From positions 93,777-157,776 of the forward strand of contig NZ_JACSET010000001.1 in the NCBI RefSeq assembly GCF_014334325.1: 64,000 nucleotides of DNA. The letters run 5' to 3'. The notes beneath the pieces were generated by a model that saw only the letters and a program-made list of their open reading frames with translations, had not been told where the DNA came from and ran no database searches. Both the position numbers and the translations under genes were made by a program. Below, in pieces: positions 43,228 to 52,562 of the stretch; position 1 is the first letter of the stretch; the number at the start of each line of letters is the position of its first letter. The DNA is from Treponema sp. Marseille-Q4130 (lineage in GTDB: Bacteria > Spirochaetota > Spirochaetia > Treponematales > Treponemataceae).

Positions 43228-43515
43228 TCAGAGTCCGAAGCTCGTCATAATGCGATCCGCAGCGGAATCGATTACGGCATTATTCAGATAAGACGGATCT
43301 TTAATCTTTTCTTTTACCGCAGCGACGCGATCGGCGCGAACATCCGGCGTTTCGGCCGAAACTTTGTCCATATAATACAAAGCCGCCATGCGCTTGGCTT
43401 CGTCGGAAACGCTGATCGAATCGTTGCCGACTTTGGGTGCTCCCTGTTCGTTTATCCGGTGAGCGTTCTGCACATTGTTAAGAGGATTTACTCCCCCGAT
43501 TTTGTCTATCATCAT
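43228..43515 (-). CDS. flgM: Anti-sigma factor FlgM
   Basis: 95 residues. The C-terminal half, ARMAALYYMDKVSAETPDVRADRVAAVKEKIKDPSYLNNAVIDSAADRIM, matches the FlgM sigma28-binding region (V-x-A-I-K-x-x-I-x-x-G/P-x-Y-pattern). The N-terminal MMIDKIGGVNPLNNVQNA is typical of short FlgM proteins. It holds sigma28 (FliA) inactive until the flagellar hook is complete. It starts 21 nt after rsmI, across a perfect 8-bp hairpin that includes the rsmI stop codon, and is followed by a terminator. Confidence 0.87.
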   Translation of the reverse strand: MMIDKIGGVNPLNNVQNAHRINEQGAPKVGNDSISVSDEAKRMAALYYMDKVSAETPDVRADRVAAVKEKIKDPSYLNNAVIDSAADRIMTSFGL

Positions 43516-43529
43516 TCCGTCCTGCCCCT

Positions 43530-43550
43530 CTGCCGATTAATTATCGGCAG
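43530..43550 (-). promoter_or_regulatory. Hairpin spanning the rsmI stop codon before flgM
   Basis: CTGCCGAT (43530-43537) and ATCGGCAG (43543-43550) around a 5-nt loop. It contains the rsmI stop and ends about 14 nt before the flgM start, so it may limit read-through or shape flgM translation. Confidence 0.6.
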
Positions 43551-44244
43551 ATTTATCAGAAAGTTTAATTTTTTTTACACCCGAAACGAAAACCGCACAT
43601 TCGCCTTTTATCGACTCTCGGGACGCGAACTCGTCGCGCAGCTCTGCCGCCGTTCCATCGATGATCTCTTCGTGCAGTTTTGTCAGTTCCCGCCCGATCA
43701 CGATACGGCGCTCACTATCAATATCGGCTAAATCGCCGAGCAACTTGAGGAGCCTGAACGGCGATTCGTATAAAATAACGGCGTCCCCCGAAGCGAGGAG
43801 CTCTTTCAGGCGCCGGCGGCGTTTTCCCGGAGAAGGCGATAAAAACCCTTCGAAAACGAGGGTTTTCCCGCCCGCTCCCGCAACGCTTACGAGAGCGGTG
43901 AGCGCCGAAGGGCCGGGAACGGGTACGACGGCAAAACCCGCATCGCGCACGATACCCGCCAAAAGGGCGCCCGGATCGCTGATGCCGGGCGTGCCCGCAT
44001 CGCTCGCGTAGGCGACGTTTTTGCCGCTTTTCAGCAGATCGACGATTTTTTCGGCCGACTTTTCTTCGTTTTGCGCCCTGCACGATACGAGCGGCTTGCG
44101 TATACCGAAATGCGTGAGCAGCTCAAGCGTGTGCCGCGTATCTTCGCACGCGATGACATCCGCCGTTTTAAATGTTTCCAGTGCGCGGAACGTAATATCG
44201 CCGAGATTGCCGATCGGTGTTCCTACGATATATAACGAGGCCAC
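43537..44244 (-). CDS. rsmI: 16S rRNA (cytidine1402-2'-O)-methyltransferase
   Basis: 235 residues from GTG 44244. SLYIVGTPIGNLGDITFRALETFKTADVIACEDTRHTLELL is the diagnostic N-terminus; YASDAGTPGISDPGALL and VVPVPGPSALTALVSVAG bind AdoMet in this tetrapyrrole-methylase fold, and RELTKLHEEIIDGTAAEL follows. It methylates the ribose of C1402 in the ribosomal P site. The start codon lies 9 nt after a -10 box and has no ribosome-binding site; a longer frame upstream would precede transcription. It is co-directional with flgM. Confidence 0.93.
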   Translation of the reverse strand: MASLYIVGTPIGNLGDITFRALETFKTADVIACEDTRHTLELLTHFGIRKPLVSCRAQNEEKSAEKIVDLLKSGKNVAYASDAGTPGISDPGALLAGIVRDAGFAVVPVPGPSALTALVSVAGAGGKTLVFEGFLSPSPGKRRRRLKELLASGDAVILYESPFRLLKLLGDLADIDSERRIVIGRELTKLHEEIIDGTAAELRDEFASRESIKGECAVFVSGVKKIKLSDKSADN

Positions 44245-44253
44245 GATGAAATC

Positions 44254-44282
44254 AGTATAAACCTTCAACCGCAATTTTGCAA
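44254..44282 (-). promoter_or_regulatory. rsmI promoter producing a probable leaderless mRNA
   Basis: On the minus strand: TTGCAA (44282-44277), 17-nt spacer, TATACT (44259-44254), then 9 nt to GTG 44244. Confidence 0.65.
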
Positions 44283-44358
44283 GGCGACGGTTGGCGTTTG
44301 GCGTATAATTTCGCAAAAGGCAGACTGTGCAGCAAGCAACCGAATTGTTAAATATAGA

Positions 44359-44387
44359 TTGAAAATAATACGATTACATATTATAAT
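44359..44387 (+). promoter_or_regulatory. Chemoreceptor gene promoter
   Basis: TTGAAA (44359-44364), 17-nt spacer, perfect TATAAT (44382-44387), 65 nt before the ATG at 44453. Confidence 0.75.
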
Positions 44388-44452
44388 CTATTACATTACA
44401 TTAATGGTATCAATGATATACCAATGAAACCGTATGATTTGAGAGGTCTTGC

Positions 44453-46327
44453 ATGAGCAATACGAATTCCATCAGGCTGATCGAAAAATTCACGCCGATC
44501 ATGAGAGCGCTTTTTTTAGCGGCGTTTTTTTTGCCGCTTTTGACTTTCGGTCCCTTTCTCATTTTTATCCGTGCATTTTCCGCGGCGGATATGATGAAAA
44601 TGGCGCTCGCTCCGATGTGCTTTGTAGGCGTCGTCATCTTCAATGTTATCATTCCTTTTTGTCTTTATACCTATTATCAAAATGCGATCTGCAAATACGA
44701 CGGCTCCCAAGCGTCGGTGGTGACGACGAACCGCAAATTGAAGAATTTTGAAACGATCAGTATCTTGGCGATAAACCTGAACGGACCGGCTATGTTTGTA
44801 TTTTCGACGATCAGCTGCCGCATACACGGTATCGAATACGAACCGCTCGTGTGGTTTTTGGTTGCGGAAGGTACGACGTTTTTGTTCGGTCTGCTTATGT
44901 ATATTCCGTTTTCCGAAATATTGGAAGAGCACATCCACAATCTCCCCATAAAGCGGGAATATATAACGCTTTCGGTTATGGCGAGGAATTCGTTTATCAC
45001 GGGCTTCAGTTTTTTAGGTGTTATATTTTTGGTGCTGTCGCCGATGTTTTCGAAAGGAAACGCCGATTTGGATACGATGCCGCTTTTTCTGACTCGCGTT
45101 TTGCCCGTCCTCATCATAACGAGCGTCATCGCTATTTTGGATTCCTTCCTTTTTGTAAACAGCATGAATAAGCGTATCAGGATCATAACGAAATTTTCAT
45201 CGTATCTTTCCAAAAACGATTATACGCAAAAGAGTCTTGTCGTAACGAGCCGCGACGATTTCGGCGTGCTGACGGCGGACTTAAATCAATTTTACAACGT
45301 CATGCGCCGCCTGCTCCGCGCCATTATGAGCACGGTCGCCGTTTCCACCGATTCGGCGGGAAATCTTGCCGACGGCGTGAGCGAAACGTCTTCGAGTATT
45401 ATGCAGATCGTCGCAAATATCGAATCGGTCAAGAGCAGGATCGTCAATCAGGCGGCGGGGGTCGAAGAAGCGCAGGCAACCGTCAAAAGTATGGTCGAAT
45501 ACATCAACGATCTCGACAAAAATATTGACCGGGAAAAGGTGAGCATCGATTCGTCTTCGACTGCGGTCGAACAGATGGTTGCAAATATCCGCTCGGTGAC
45601 GAATACGCTGAAAGCGAGCGGATCCGCCGCGCAAAAACTCAGTGATGCATCGAATAACGGGCGGGCTGCAATAGAGCAGGCGGTCGATCGTGCGCGCGAT
45701 ATCCTCGAGCGATCCGAAGGTTTGCTTGAAGCGAGCAATATCATCCAGAGCATCGCCGATCAGACGAACCTGCTCGCGATGAACGCCGCGATCGAAGCGG
45801 CACATGCGGGGGAAGCGGGCAAAGGCTTTTCCGTCGTTTCGGACGAAATCCGAAAGCTCGCCGAACAGTCGAACGAACAAGGTAAAACGATCAGCGAACA
45901 GTTGCAGGAACTGCAGGAATCGATTCAGCAAGTGTCGAACGGTACGACGCAGGTAAAAAATCAATTCGATACGATTTTCTCGCTTGCCGACGACGTTACG
46001 GAACAAAACCGCACTGTTATGTCCGCGATGCAGGAACAGTCGGCCGGCAGCTCTCAAGTGCTTGAAGCGATGACCGAAATCAAATCGACGATCGAGCTTG
46101 TCGCAAAGGGGTCGGCAGAGCTGACGAACGGCGGCAAGCAGATTGCAGCGGAGATGACCGCCCTTGCCAATTTGACGGAAGAGATCAACGGCGCAATGAG
46201 CGAAATGTCGAGCGGGGCGCAGTCGATCATCCACTCCGTGCAGAGTGTCGATTCCGCAACGACGGCGAATCGCGACAACGTACAAAAGCTTTCCGACGAA
46301 ATAAATACCTTTACGGTCAACCGCTGA
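44453..46327 (+). CDS. Methyl-accepting chemotaxis protein with polytopic membrane domain
   Basis: 624 residues; GAGAGG precedes the ATG. The N-terminal 245 residues contain about six membrane spans and no sizeable periplasmic loop, so ligand sensing would be within the membrane or indirect. A HAMP-like stretch (about 245-300: [24 protein letters not shown]...[21 protein letters not shown]) leads to the coiled-coil signalling domain, whose hairpin tip is [44 protein letters not shown]. It signals to CheA/CheW. Monocistronic and ended by a hairpin with a T-run. Confidence 0.95.
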   Translation: MSNTNSIRLIEKFTPIMRALFLAAFFLPLLTFGPFLIFIRAFSAADMMKMALAPMCFVGVVIFNVIIPFCLYTYYQNAICKYDGSQASVVTTNRKLKNFETISILAINLNGPAMFVFSTISCRIHGIEYEPLVWFLVAEGTTFLFGLLMYIPFSEILEEHIHNLPIKREYITLSVMARNSFITGFSFLGVIFLVLSPMFSKGNADLDTMPLFLTRVLPVLIITSVIAILDSFLFVNSMNKRIRIITKFSSYLSKNDYTQKSLVVTSRDDFGVLTADLNQFYNVMRRLLRAIMSTVAVSTDSAGNLADGVSETSSSIMQIVANIESVKSRIVNQAAGVEEAQATVKSMVEYINDLDKNIDREKVSIDSSSTAVEQMVANIRSVTNTLKASGSAAQKLSDASNNGRAAIEQAVDRARDILERSEGLLEASNIIQSIADQTNLLAMNAAIEAAHAGEAGKGFSVVSDEIRKLAEQSNEQGKTISEQLQELQESIQQVSNGTTQVKNQFDTIFSLADDVTEQNRTVMSAMQEQSAGSSQVLEAMTEIKSTIELVAKGSAELTNGGKQIAAEMTALANLTEEINGAMSEMSSGAQSIIHSVQSVDSATTANRDNVQKLSDEINTFTVNR

Positions 46328-46412
46328 TCGAACGCCGCGTGCGCGCGGCCGTGAGATTTTGTAAACTCGTCCGTGTGCATCGAGTCTGTCCTCTCGGCGT
46401 ATCTGCAAGGGG

Positions 46413-46445
46413 CTGTTCAAAAACTTCAGTTTTCGGACAGTTTTT
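46413..46445 (+). terminator. Terminator of the chemoreceptor gene (dispersed hairpin family)
   Basis: CTGT-TCA-AAAC, TTCA loop, GTTTT-CGG-ACAG (46413-46440) and then five Ts. Same AAAAACTTCAGTTTT core as hairpin 1 at 7944. Confidence 0.75.
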
Positions 46446-46523
46446 CTTGATGTACGCGCGCCCTGCATCTTCAAGCGTGCCGTCACGTAAAATTTAATAA
46501 TTTAACAAATTCGTATTTAATAA

Positions 46524-46552
46524 TTGCGCTTTCCGGAAATTTACTGTATCAT
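46524..46552 (+). promoter_or_regulatory. Promoter of the cyclase/surface operon, probable leaderless mRNA
   Basis: TTGCGC (46524-46529), 17-nt spacer, TATCAT (46547-46552), then only 7 nt to ATG 46560 and no ribosome-binding site. Confidence 0.6.
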
Positions 46553-46559
46553 TCTTATT

Positions 46560-48464
46560 ATGAAAGAAGCGGAGAAAGACGATAGTCGACAATACGTCAA
46601 ATTTTCAATCGGAGCGAAGCTCGTCGTCATCATTTCGGTGCTGACGATTTTATCGCTCGGTGTCATTACCCTCCTGGTTACATGGTTCGGCGGGCAGGAT
46701 GTCAGGATCAGTGCGGAAGAAAATAACCGTACCGTAAACGCACAAGCTGCGAGTTTGGCGGAAAAGGATCTGTCGTCGCTGCGCGCGAATGCGTTTTTGC
46801 TGTTGGATATTTTAAACCGAACGGCGAGCACAAGTTCCTTTGCGAAGGAAGCGTCGGATTTTTATTTCGAGCGCAATCCGTCGGTTGCCGCCGTTTTGGT
46901 CACCGATTCGAGACGCGCAGGCGGTCTGGAGCGAAAGCTTTTAAGCACGCCGTTTTTTCTATCGAACGAATTGGATCCTTCGCTTGTCGATACGTTTTTG
47001 GAGCAGTCTCGCGATGCGATGGTGCAGGCTGAGCGCGGCATCACCTGCGTTATAAACGCATCTCCCGTATTCGATATCCCCATGCTCGTGCTGTGCTGGC
47101 CGTACACGGAAAAAGGTTTGCAGCAGGGTTTGGCTGTTTTCTTTTCCGCAGAAAAACTTTCCGACAGCTTCGGCGCGGGCACACTGCAGACGACGTATTT
47201 GGTAAACGGAGAGGGCGATATCCTGATCCATCCCGATTTCAATTTGGTAAAGAACGGCGCGAATGTCGGTAACTTTCCGCTTTTTATGCAGATGCTCGAA
47301 AACGGCGATACGAACCGCCAGCTTCTCGTTACAGACAACGAAGGCAAAAAATATTTCGGATCGTACCGCCGTCTTTCTTTCGGAGAGCTTGCCGTTTTGA
47401 CGACCGCTGATGCCGCCGTGCTTTTGCAGCCGGTCGCGGAAACGACAAAGCGCAACATCTATTTGAGCATCATCGTTCTGTTTCTCTCGGTCATGTTCAT
47501 TTGGTTTTTTTCCAAGTCGATCAGCCGTCCGGTAAAAACGCTCGCACGCGCCGCAGAGAGGATCGAGCAGGGAGAGTTCGAACTCGATTTGAAACCGAAG
47601 ACGCGGGACGAACTCGGGCTTTTGACGTCGAGCTTCGTAAAGATGGGCAAGGGGCTTGCGGAACGCGAGCGGCTCAAAGATTCGTTCGGATGCTTTATCA
47701 ATAAAGAAATCGCCGAACTTGCCATGCGCGGTGAGCTTGCACTCGGAGGGGAAACGAAAGAAACCACGATTTTCTTTTCCGACATCCGTTCGTTTACCGC
47801 CATCTCCGAAAAACTTACGCCGGCGGAAGTCGTCGAATTCTTGAACGAATATATGACATCGATGGTCGAATGCGTCAACATGACGCACGGCGTCGTCGAT
47901 AAATTTATCGGAGACGCGATCATGTGCGTGTGGGGCGCTCCGACATCCACCGGAAGTCCGAAAGAAGACGCGCTCAACTGTATCCGTGCGGCGCTTCGCA
48001 TGAGGGCTGCGCTCATAATCTTTAACCGTGGACGGGGCGGCGACAAAAAGCCGGTCATCCGTATCGGCTGCGGTATCAATTCCGGTCCCGTCGTTGCAGG
48101 TCAAATCGGTTCGACGCAGCGCATGGAATACACGGTCATCGGAGACGCAGTCAACCTCGCTTCCCGCACGGAAGCGCTCAATAAACCGATGGGAACGGAC
48201 ATCCTCATCACCGAATACACGTACGCGCTTGTACGCGACAGCGTGCTCGTCGAAGAGATGCCGTCGGTTACCGTCAAAGGCAAAGAAAAGCCGCTTCGCA
48301 TGTTCGCCGTCGTCAATATGCCCGCCGAAGACGGCATCCCCGGCGCAGGCGCGAAAGGTCCGAAGTCTCTTGCGCAGATCAGGCAGGTGCTCGGAATTCC
48401 GACTCCCGATTTTGCAAAGGTAAATCTCAATGAAGACGAAAAGAAATACAAAATACAGTCGTGA
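46560..48464 (+). CDS. Membrane-bound adenylate/guanylate cyclase, first gene of the surface operon
   Basis: 634 residues from ATG 46560; a longer frame would start before the promoter. Span 1 (about 21-42), an extracytoplasmic sensor of about 255 residues with a Cache-like look (NGEGDILIHPDFNLVKNGANVG is typical), span 2 (about 299-317), HAMP (to about 370) and the cyclase domain (about 400-590). Metal Asp residues lie in FFSDIRSFTAI and KFIGDAIMCVWGAP; VIGDAVNLASRTEALN supplies Asn and Arg. Its last 35 nt overlap the FecR gene. Confidence 0.92.
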   Translation: MKEAEKDDSRQYVKFSIGAKLVVIISVLTILSLGVITLLVTWFGGQDVRISAEENNRTVNAQAASLAEKDLSSLRANAFLLLDILNRTASTSSFAKEASDFYFERNPSVAAVLVTDSRRAGGLERKLLSTPFFLSNELDPSLVDTFLEQSRDAMVQAERGITCVINASPVFDIPMLVLCWPYTEKGLQQGLAVFFSAEKLSDSFGAGTLQTTYLVNGEGDILIHPDFNLVKNGANVGNFPLFMQMLENGDTNRQLLVTDNEGKKYFGSYRRLSFGELAVLTTADAAVLLQPVAETTKRNIYLSIIVLFLSVMFIWFFSKSISRPVKTLARAAERIEQGEFELDLKPKTRDELGLLTSSFVKMGKGLAERERLKDSFGCFINKEIAELAMRGELALGGETKETTIFFSDIRSFTAISEKLTPAEVVEFLNEYMTSMVECVNMTHGVVDKFIGDAIMCVWGAPTSTGSPKEDALNCIRAALRMRAALIIFNRGRGGDKKPVIRIGCGINSGPVVAGQIGSTQRMEYTVIGDAVNLASRTEALNKPMGTDILITEYTYALVRDSVLVEEMPSVTVKGKEKPLRMFAVVNMPAEDGIPGAGAKGPKSLAQIRQVLGIPTPDFAKVNLNEDEKKYKIQS

Positions 48465-51372
48465 GTCCGTATCGGCCGTATTGCAGGACATCTTCGTTGT
48501 GCTCTTTTCCTTGTCCGTTATCGGCTATACCGCGTTTTTATTTTTTAATAATTTAAATAAGACGATCGAGCGTACCGACAAAGTGCCGGTTGCGTCCATT
48601 TCGTACAAATACAAAAGCGTGCAGCGCAAATTCCTCGACCGCTCGGTGTGGGACAGGCCGGTGCAGTATTCTCCCGTGTATAACGGCGACATCATTCGAA
48701 CCGCGCCCGCCTCCGAAGCGACGATTTATTTTCCAGATCAAAACGTCATAAACGTCGGCGCGAACACGATGATCCAGATTTTCAAACCGACGCAAAAAGA
48801 CGAAACGGACGTGCAGATCGCTGAAGGCAACGTTTCCGTACAGACCGTCGGTTCGAAAGTTGCGGTCAAAGCGGACAATGTCTCCGTCGCTGTCGAAAAG
48901 GATTCCGTGCTGCACGTGCAGAAATTCGAAAGCGCGGAAAAAGAGGCGGGAAGCGTTTTATCTTCGCCGGATGCAAGCGCAGCTGCGGCAGGGATTGCAG
49001 GAGACACTGCGCGCAAAAGTACCGCTCAGGGAGAAAATGCCGCTCCGGGCGGAGCGCTTCGTTTGACCGTCGAAAAGGGAGCGGCCGCTATGACGACGCT
49101 GGAGGGCGGAAGTACCGATGTACGTGCGGGGCGGAACGTTGCCGCGATCGCCGCAGAACCGACCGTACTTTCCGAGGGAGCTGTCGTACAGACGGGAAAC
49201 AATGCCGCAGTGTCCATGATACGCCCCGCGTCCGGAGCAAGGCTTATCAATCAATATAAACGCCTGCTTCCGGTATCGTTTGCGTGGAGCAGTTCTTTTT
49301 CCGACGATACCGAACTCGTTTTGGAAACGTCGCGGAGCCGCGATTTTGCAAAAGCGAGCAGGCTTTCGGTCAAGGGATTGCAGGAAGTGACGCTCGATGA
49401 AGAAGCGGGAACAGTGTATTGGCGGATCTATGCGGCCGAGCGGGGAGCGCGCGACGAATCTGCGGATTCGGGAAAGTTTACCGTTGTGGACGCTCCTCCT
49501 CCCGTTCCGCTAGAGCCTGTGCCCGATCGCCGCTTCGTGTACAAAGAGACGATGCCTACGGTGCGCTTTTTGTGGAAGGGCAACGACGTCTCTTCGTCGT
49601 ACATGCTCGAAACCGCCGACAATCCCGATATGCGAAACCCCGCAGTGGTCAAACAAGTGAGCGGGGAGACGGTAACGCTGCCGAATCTGCGCGAAGGGGT
49701 GTGGTATTGGCGGGTGACGCCGAATTATATCATCGATGAAAGCATCCGTCCGAAGCCTTCTGTTGTGTCCGCATTTTCGATCGAAAAGCAAAAAGAGTTG
49801 CCTCCTATCAAACTGATCGCACCGGGTGCGATCGCCGATACGGCCGAAGGAAAAAGTGTCGCCTTTTCGTGGAAGCGCGTAAACGAAGCGTCAAAATATC
49901 GGCTCGTCGTCGCAAAAAGCGAATCGATGAGCGATACGGTCGTCGAGCGGACAAGCGATATCAATTATTATGAATTGAAAAACGCGGCGAAGGCGCTTCC
50001 GAACGGGATCTATTATTGGACGGTGGAAGGGCTCGATAAAAACGGCGAGCACTTGACGGCGAGCGCACCTTCGGCATTTCGAAGCCGCGACAGCGAAGTC
50101 GTTTTGCGCTCGCTCTTTCCTCCTGACAATTACGTGTTGGCCGATACGCTGTGCCTCGACACGCGCTTTACGTGGAAGACGAATTTGGAAGGGGAGCAGC
50201 GCTTTCAAGTGTCCGCGTCCCCCGATTTTTCAAATCCCGTACTCGACGTAAAAGCGCTGGGTTCCGGCATCGACGGCACGGTTTTGCCGCAGGGCGATTA
50301 TTTTTGGCGCGTGTCGGTTAAAAGCGAATTCGAAGCGCTTGAAACGCCGCCGAAACGATTGACCGTAGCGCCTGCGCTTCCTTCGCCCAAACTCGTCGGC
50401 ATCGGGGAGGTCGTCGTCATTCACCCGCAAAAAAAGAATACTTTTGCGTGGACTGCCGTTCCGGGCGCCGATTATTATCAAGTGAAGATCACCAAGCCCG
50501 GTTTGGATTCGGAGCCGCTGTATGAAAATCTGTACATCACCGATACGGGCGTAGAGATAGCGCTGCAGTCGATACAGGACGGCGATTACATAATGAGCGT
50601 ACAGGGCTTTGCGTCTTCGACGCTGACGTCGAGCAGGCGCTACAGTTACGCGGCCGATAAAGCCTTTATGCTCAAGCATTTGCGTCCGGTAGAACTCGTG
50701 TCGCCCGCGAACAATGCGAGGATCGGCGGTGTGGATGCGGCGCTGAACCCCGTCCGACTGCAGTGGTCTTCCGTCGAAAAGCCTGTAAAGAGCCGACTCG
50801 TGCTCGAAAAGGCGGGACAGCGGGGGAGCGTGCTTTCCGTTTCCGATCCTTCTTTTTCCGTAAAGCTTCCATCCCTCACTGCGGGAAACTATCGGTGGAG
50901 GGTCATCGCATCTACCGCAGACGGATTTGACATATCGTCCATGAAAGACAGCAGCTTTACCGTTTTGCCCATACCGCCGCTTGAAAGAGTTGCATTGGTA
51001 TTTCCTTCAGACGGCGAAACGTTCGGTGTAAGCTTTTTCAAAGCGAACCGGAGCATCGTGTTCCGCTGGAAAAAGAACGGAGAAGCGACGCATTACGTGA
51101 TTCGGCTCTACAACGAAAAAAAGCAAAAGATTTTCGAGCGCGAGCTGAGCGCCGAGACATCCTCTCGTGCGGACGGCGACTGTGCGTTCGAATTCGGCGA
51201 TCTTGAGAGATTGTCGCGCGGAATTTTTTATGCGGAAGTTGAGCCTGAACGGCGGCTGAAAGACGGCATGCTGTTCCAAAGCGGCATCGTTTCGAGCCGC
51301 CGCTTCGTCATCGATTTGCCGAAAGCGGCATCGGTGGAAACGGATGCACCGGGGGTACTCTATGGCAAATAA
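48430..51372 (+). CDS. FecR-domain protein with Fn3-like repeats
   Basis: 980 residues, starting inside the end of the cyclase gene. A single N-terminal span (about 20-42) anchors it with the bulk outside the cytoplasm. A FecR-like domain follows (about 75-165: YNGDIIRTAPASEATIYFPDQNVINVGANTMIQIF, IAEGNVSVQTVGSKVAVKA). The rest holds about five repeats of an Fn3-like unit with the pattern FxWK...YxLxxA...GxYYWxV (FAWSSSFSDDTELVLETSRS, VRFLWKGNDVSSSYMLETAD, VAFSWKRVNEASKYRLVVAKS, FAWTAVPGADYYQVKITK). It looks like a periplasmic peptidoglycan- or partner-binding scaffold. It has no cytoplasmic sigma-binding tail. Confidence 0.82.
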   Translation: MKTKRNTKYSRESVSAVLQDIFVVLFSLSVIGYTAFLFFNNLNKTIERTDKVPVASISYKYKSVQRKFLDRSVWDRPVQYSPVYNGDIIRTAPASEATIYFPDQNVINVGANTMIQIFKPTQKDETDVQIAEGNVSVQTVGSKVAVKADNVSVAVEKDSVLHVQKFESAEKEAGSVLSSPDASAAAAGIAGDTARKSTAQGENAAPGGALRLTVEKGAAAMTTLEGGSTDVRAGRNVAAIAAEPTVLSEGAVVQTGNNAAVSMIRPASGARLINQYKRLLPVSFAWSSSFSDDTELVLETSRSRDFAKASRLSVKGLQEVTLDEEAGTVYWRIYAAERGARDESADSGKFTVVDAPPPVPLEPVPDRRFVYKETMPTVRFLWKGNDVSSSYMLETADNPDMRNPAVVKQVSGETVTLPNLREGVWYWRVTPNYIIDESIRPKPSVVSAFSIEKQKELPPIKLIAPGAIADTAEGKSVAFSWKRVNEASKYRLVVAKSESMSDTVVERTSDINYYELKNAAKALPNGIYYWTVEGLDKNGEHLTASAPSAFRSRDSEVVLRSLFPPDNYVLADTLCLDTRFTWKTNLEGEQRFQVSASPDFSNPVLDVKALGSGIDGTVLPQGDYFWRVSVKSEFEALETPPKRLTVAPALPSPKLVGIGEVVVIHPQKKNTFAWTAVPGADYYQVKITKPGLDSEPLYENLYITDTGVEIALQSIQDGDYIMSVQGFASSTLTSSRRYSYAADKAFMLKHLRPVELVSPANNARIGGVDAALNPVRLQWSSVEKPVKSRLVLEKAGQRGSVLSVSDPSFSVKLPSLTAGNYRWRVIASTADGFDISSMKDSSFTVLPIPPLERVALVFPSDGETFGVSFFKANRSIVFRWKKNGEATHYVIRLYNEKKQKIFERELSAETSSRADGDCAFEFGDLERLSRGIFYAEVEPERRLKDGMLFQSGIVSSRRFVIDLPKAASVETDAPGVLYGK

Positions 51373-52537
51373 ACGAAGTACTGCGGTGCTTTTGTGCCTG
51401 CTTTCGCTTTTGCCCCTTGCCGCGCAAAACAGAGGTGGTCGCCCCGATCCGGACAAGCACTATTTTATCCAAGAAGGCGAGGACGGCGCGGTGCTCTATC
51501 AGCGTCTTTCATGGGAAGCGATCAACGACATATTCGGCTTTGAATTCCTGCTCGAGGAAAGGGATGCGTCGGGCGCCTGGCACGAGATCGATAAAAAAAT
51601 CGTGCAGGATAATTTTATCGATGTGTCGCTGCCTCCGGGAAACTACCGCTATAAAGTAACCGTCATCAACCTGCTTGAACAAAAGGAAGCGTCGAGCGCG
51701 TATCGGAACTTCGACATATTGATCGCCTATCAGCCGGATGTCGAATCCGTGACGCCGCGCCTCATCTATCTCGACGAATTTTTCGACGGAAAATTTACCG
51801 TTACGGGCGGCAATTTTTTCGACGATACCGTTTTCGTTTTTGAAAAGGCGGGCGGAGGAACGATAAAGCTTGAGCCTTCCGAAGTGTCGAAGGACGGCAA
51901 ACGTGCGCGATTCGAATTGAATACGAACAGATTCCAGCCGGGTACTTACGTCTTTGTTGCACGCGATAAAAGCGGTCTTACCGCCAAAAGCGAAGACGTA
52001 ACGTTCCGCTTCCAAAAGCCGGTGGATACTTACGTTTCGCTCGGCTACGCGTTTACGGGCTTTACGGGAGAGAGCGTATTCAAAACGTATTATGACCGCA
52101 CCGTCGCTCCTTTGGGCGGCGTCTTTCGCCTTACCGTGTTGCCGTTTAAAAGAACCTACGGTCACTTCGGGTTTAACCTGAATTACAGTGCGGCAATGCT
52201 GCGGAAACAGCTGGACGATTATACGCTCGACGGCGCTCTCATGCTGACCCACCTTAACGCGGCATACGTATATCCGATCATCAAGCACCGCTTGAATCTC
52301 GACATACACGCCGGAGTGGGGGCAGCATTTTTAATGCAGAGCAAATTTTCGTTCAGCGGCGTAGAGAGCCCCGCGTATTGGTACTGGGGGTTGGATGCGG
52401 ACGCGGGAACGGCGCTGCAGGTTTTCGTGTATAAAAAGATGTATCTTGAGTTTAACGTCGATCACTTTTTCGTGTTTCGTGACGGTTTGCCGAAGTATAT
52501 GTTTCAACCGCAGTTTTCCGTCGGCTGGATGTTCTAA
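51362..52537 (+). CDS. Exported TIG-like plus beta-barrel outer-membrane protein
   Basis: 391 residues from ATG 51362, overlapping the FecR gene stop by 11 nt. The signal peptide TAVLLCLLSLLPLAAQN is cleaved near AAQ. An Fn3-like segment (GNYRYKVTVINLLEQKE) and an IPT/TIG-like domain (about 130-205: VESVTPRLIYLDEFFDGKFTVTGGNFFDDTVFVFEK) precede a C-terminal 190-residue aromatic- and Gly-rich barrel (TYVSLGYAFTGFTGESVF ... FQPQFSVGWMF, ending in Phe). I infer an outer-membrane anchor for the operon. Relatives in T. pallidum may be near TP0483; that is recollection, not a search. Confidence 0.78.
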   Translation: MANKRSTAVLLCLLSLLPLAAQNRGGRPDPDKHYFIQEGEDGAVLYQRLSWEAINDIFGFEFLLEERDASGAWHEIDKKIVQDNFIDVSLPPGNYRYKVTVINLLEQKEASSAYRNFDILIAYQPDVESVTPRLIYLDEFFDGKFTVTGGNFFDDTVFVFEKAGGGTIKLEPSEVSKDGKRARFELNTNRFQPGTYVFVARDKSGLTAKSEDVTFRFQKPVDTYVSLGYAFTGFTGESVFKTYYDRTVAPLGGVFRLTVLPFKRTYGHFGFNLNYSAAMLRKQLDDYTLDGALMLTHLNAAYVYPIIKHRLNLDIHAGVGAAFLMQSKFSFSGVESPAYWYWGLDADAGTALQVFVYKKMYLEFNVDHFFVFRDGLPKYMFQPQFSVGWMF

Positions 52538-52562
52538 GGACTTTTTAATGAGGGAGTCCGGT

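Noticed and set aside
45281-46486. Long minus-strand open frame (401 codons) opposite the chemoreceptor
   Set aside because: Arg/Asp/His-rich composition typical of antisense frames in this GC range, no start signals, and a textbook MCP signalling domain on the other strand.
46959-48491. 510-codon minus-strand frame opposite the operon cyclase
   Set aside because: Shadow of the cyclase gene, with no ribosome-binding site or recognisable domain.
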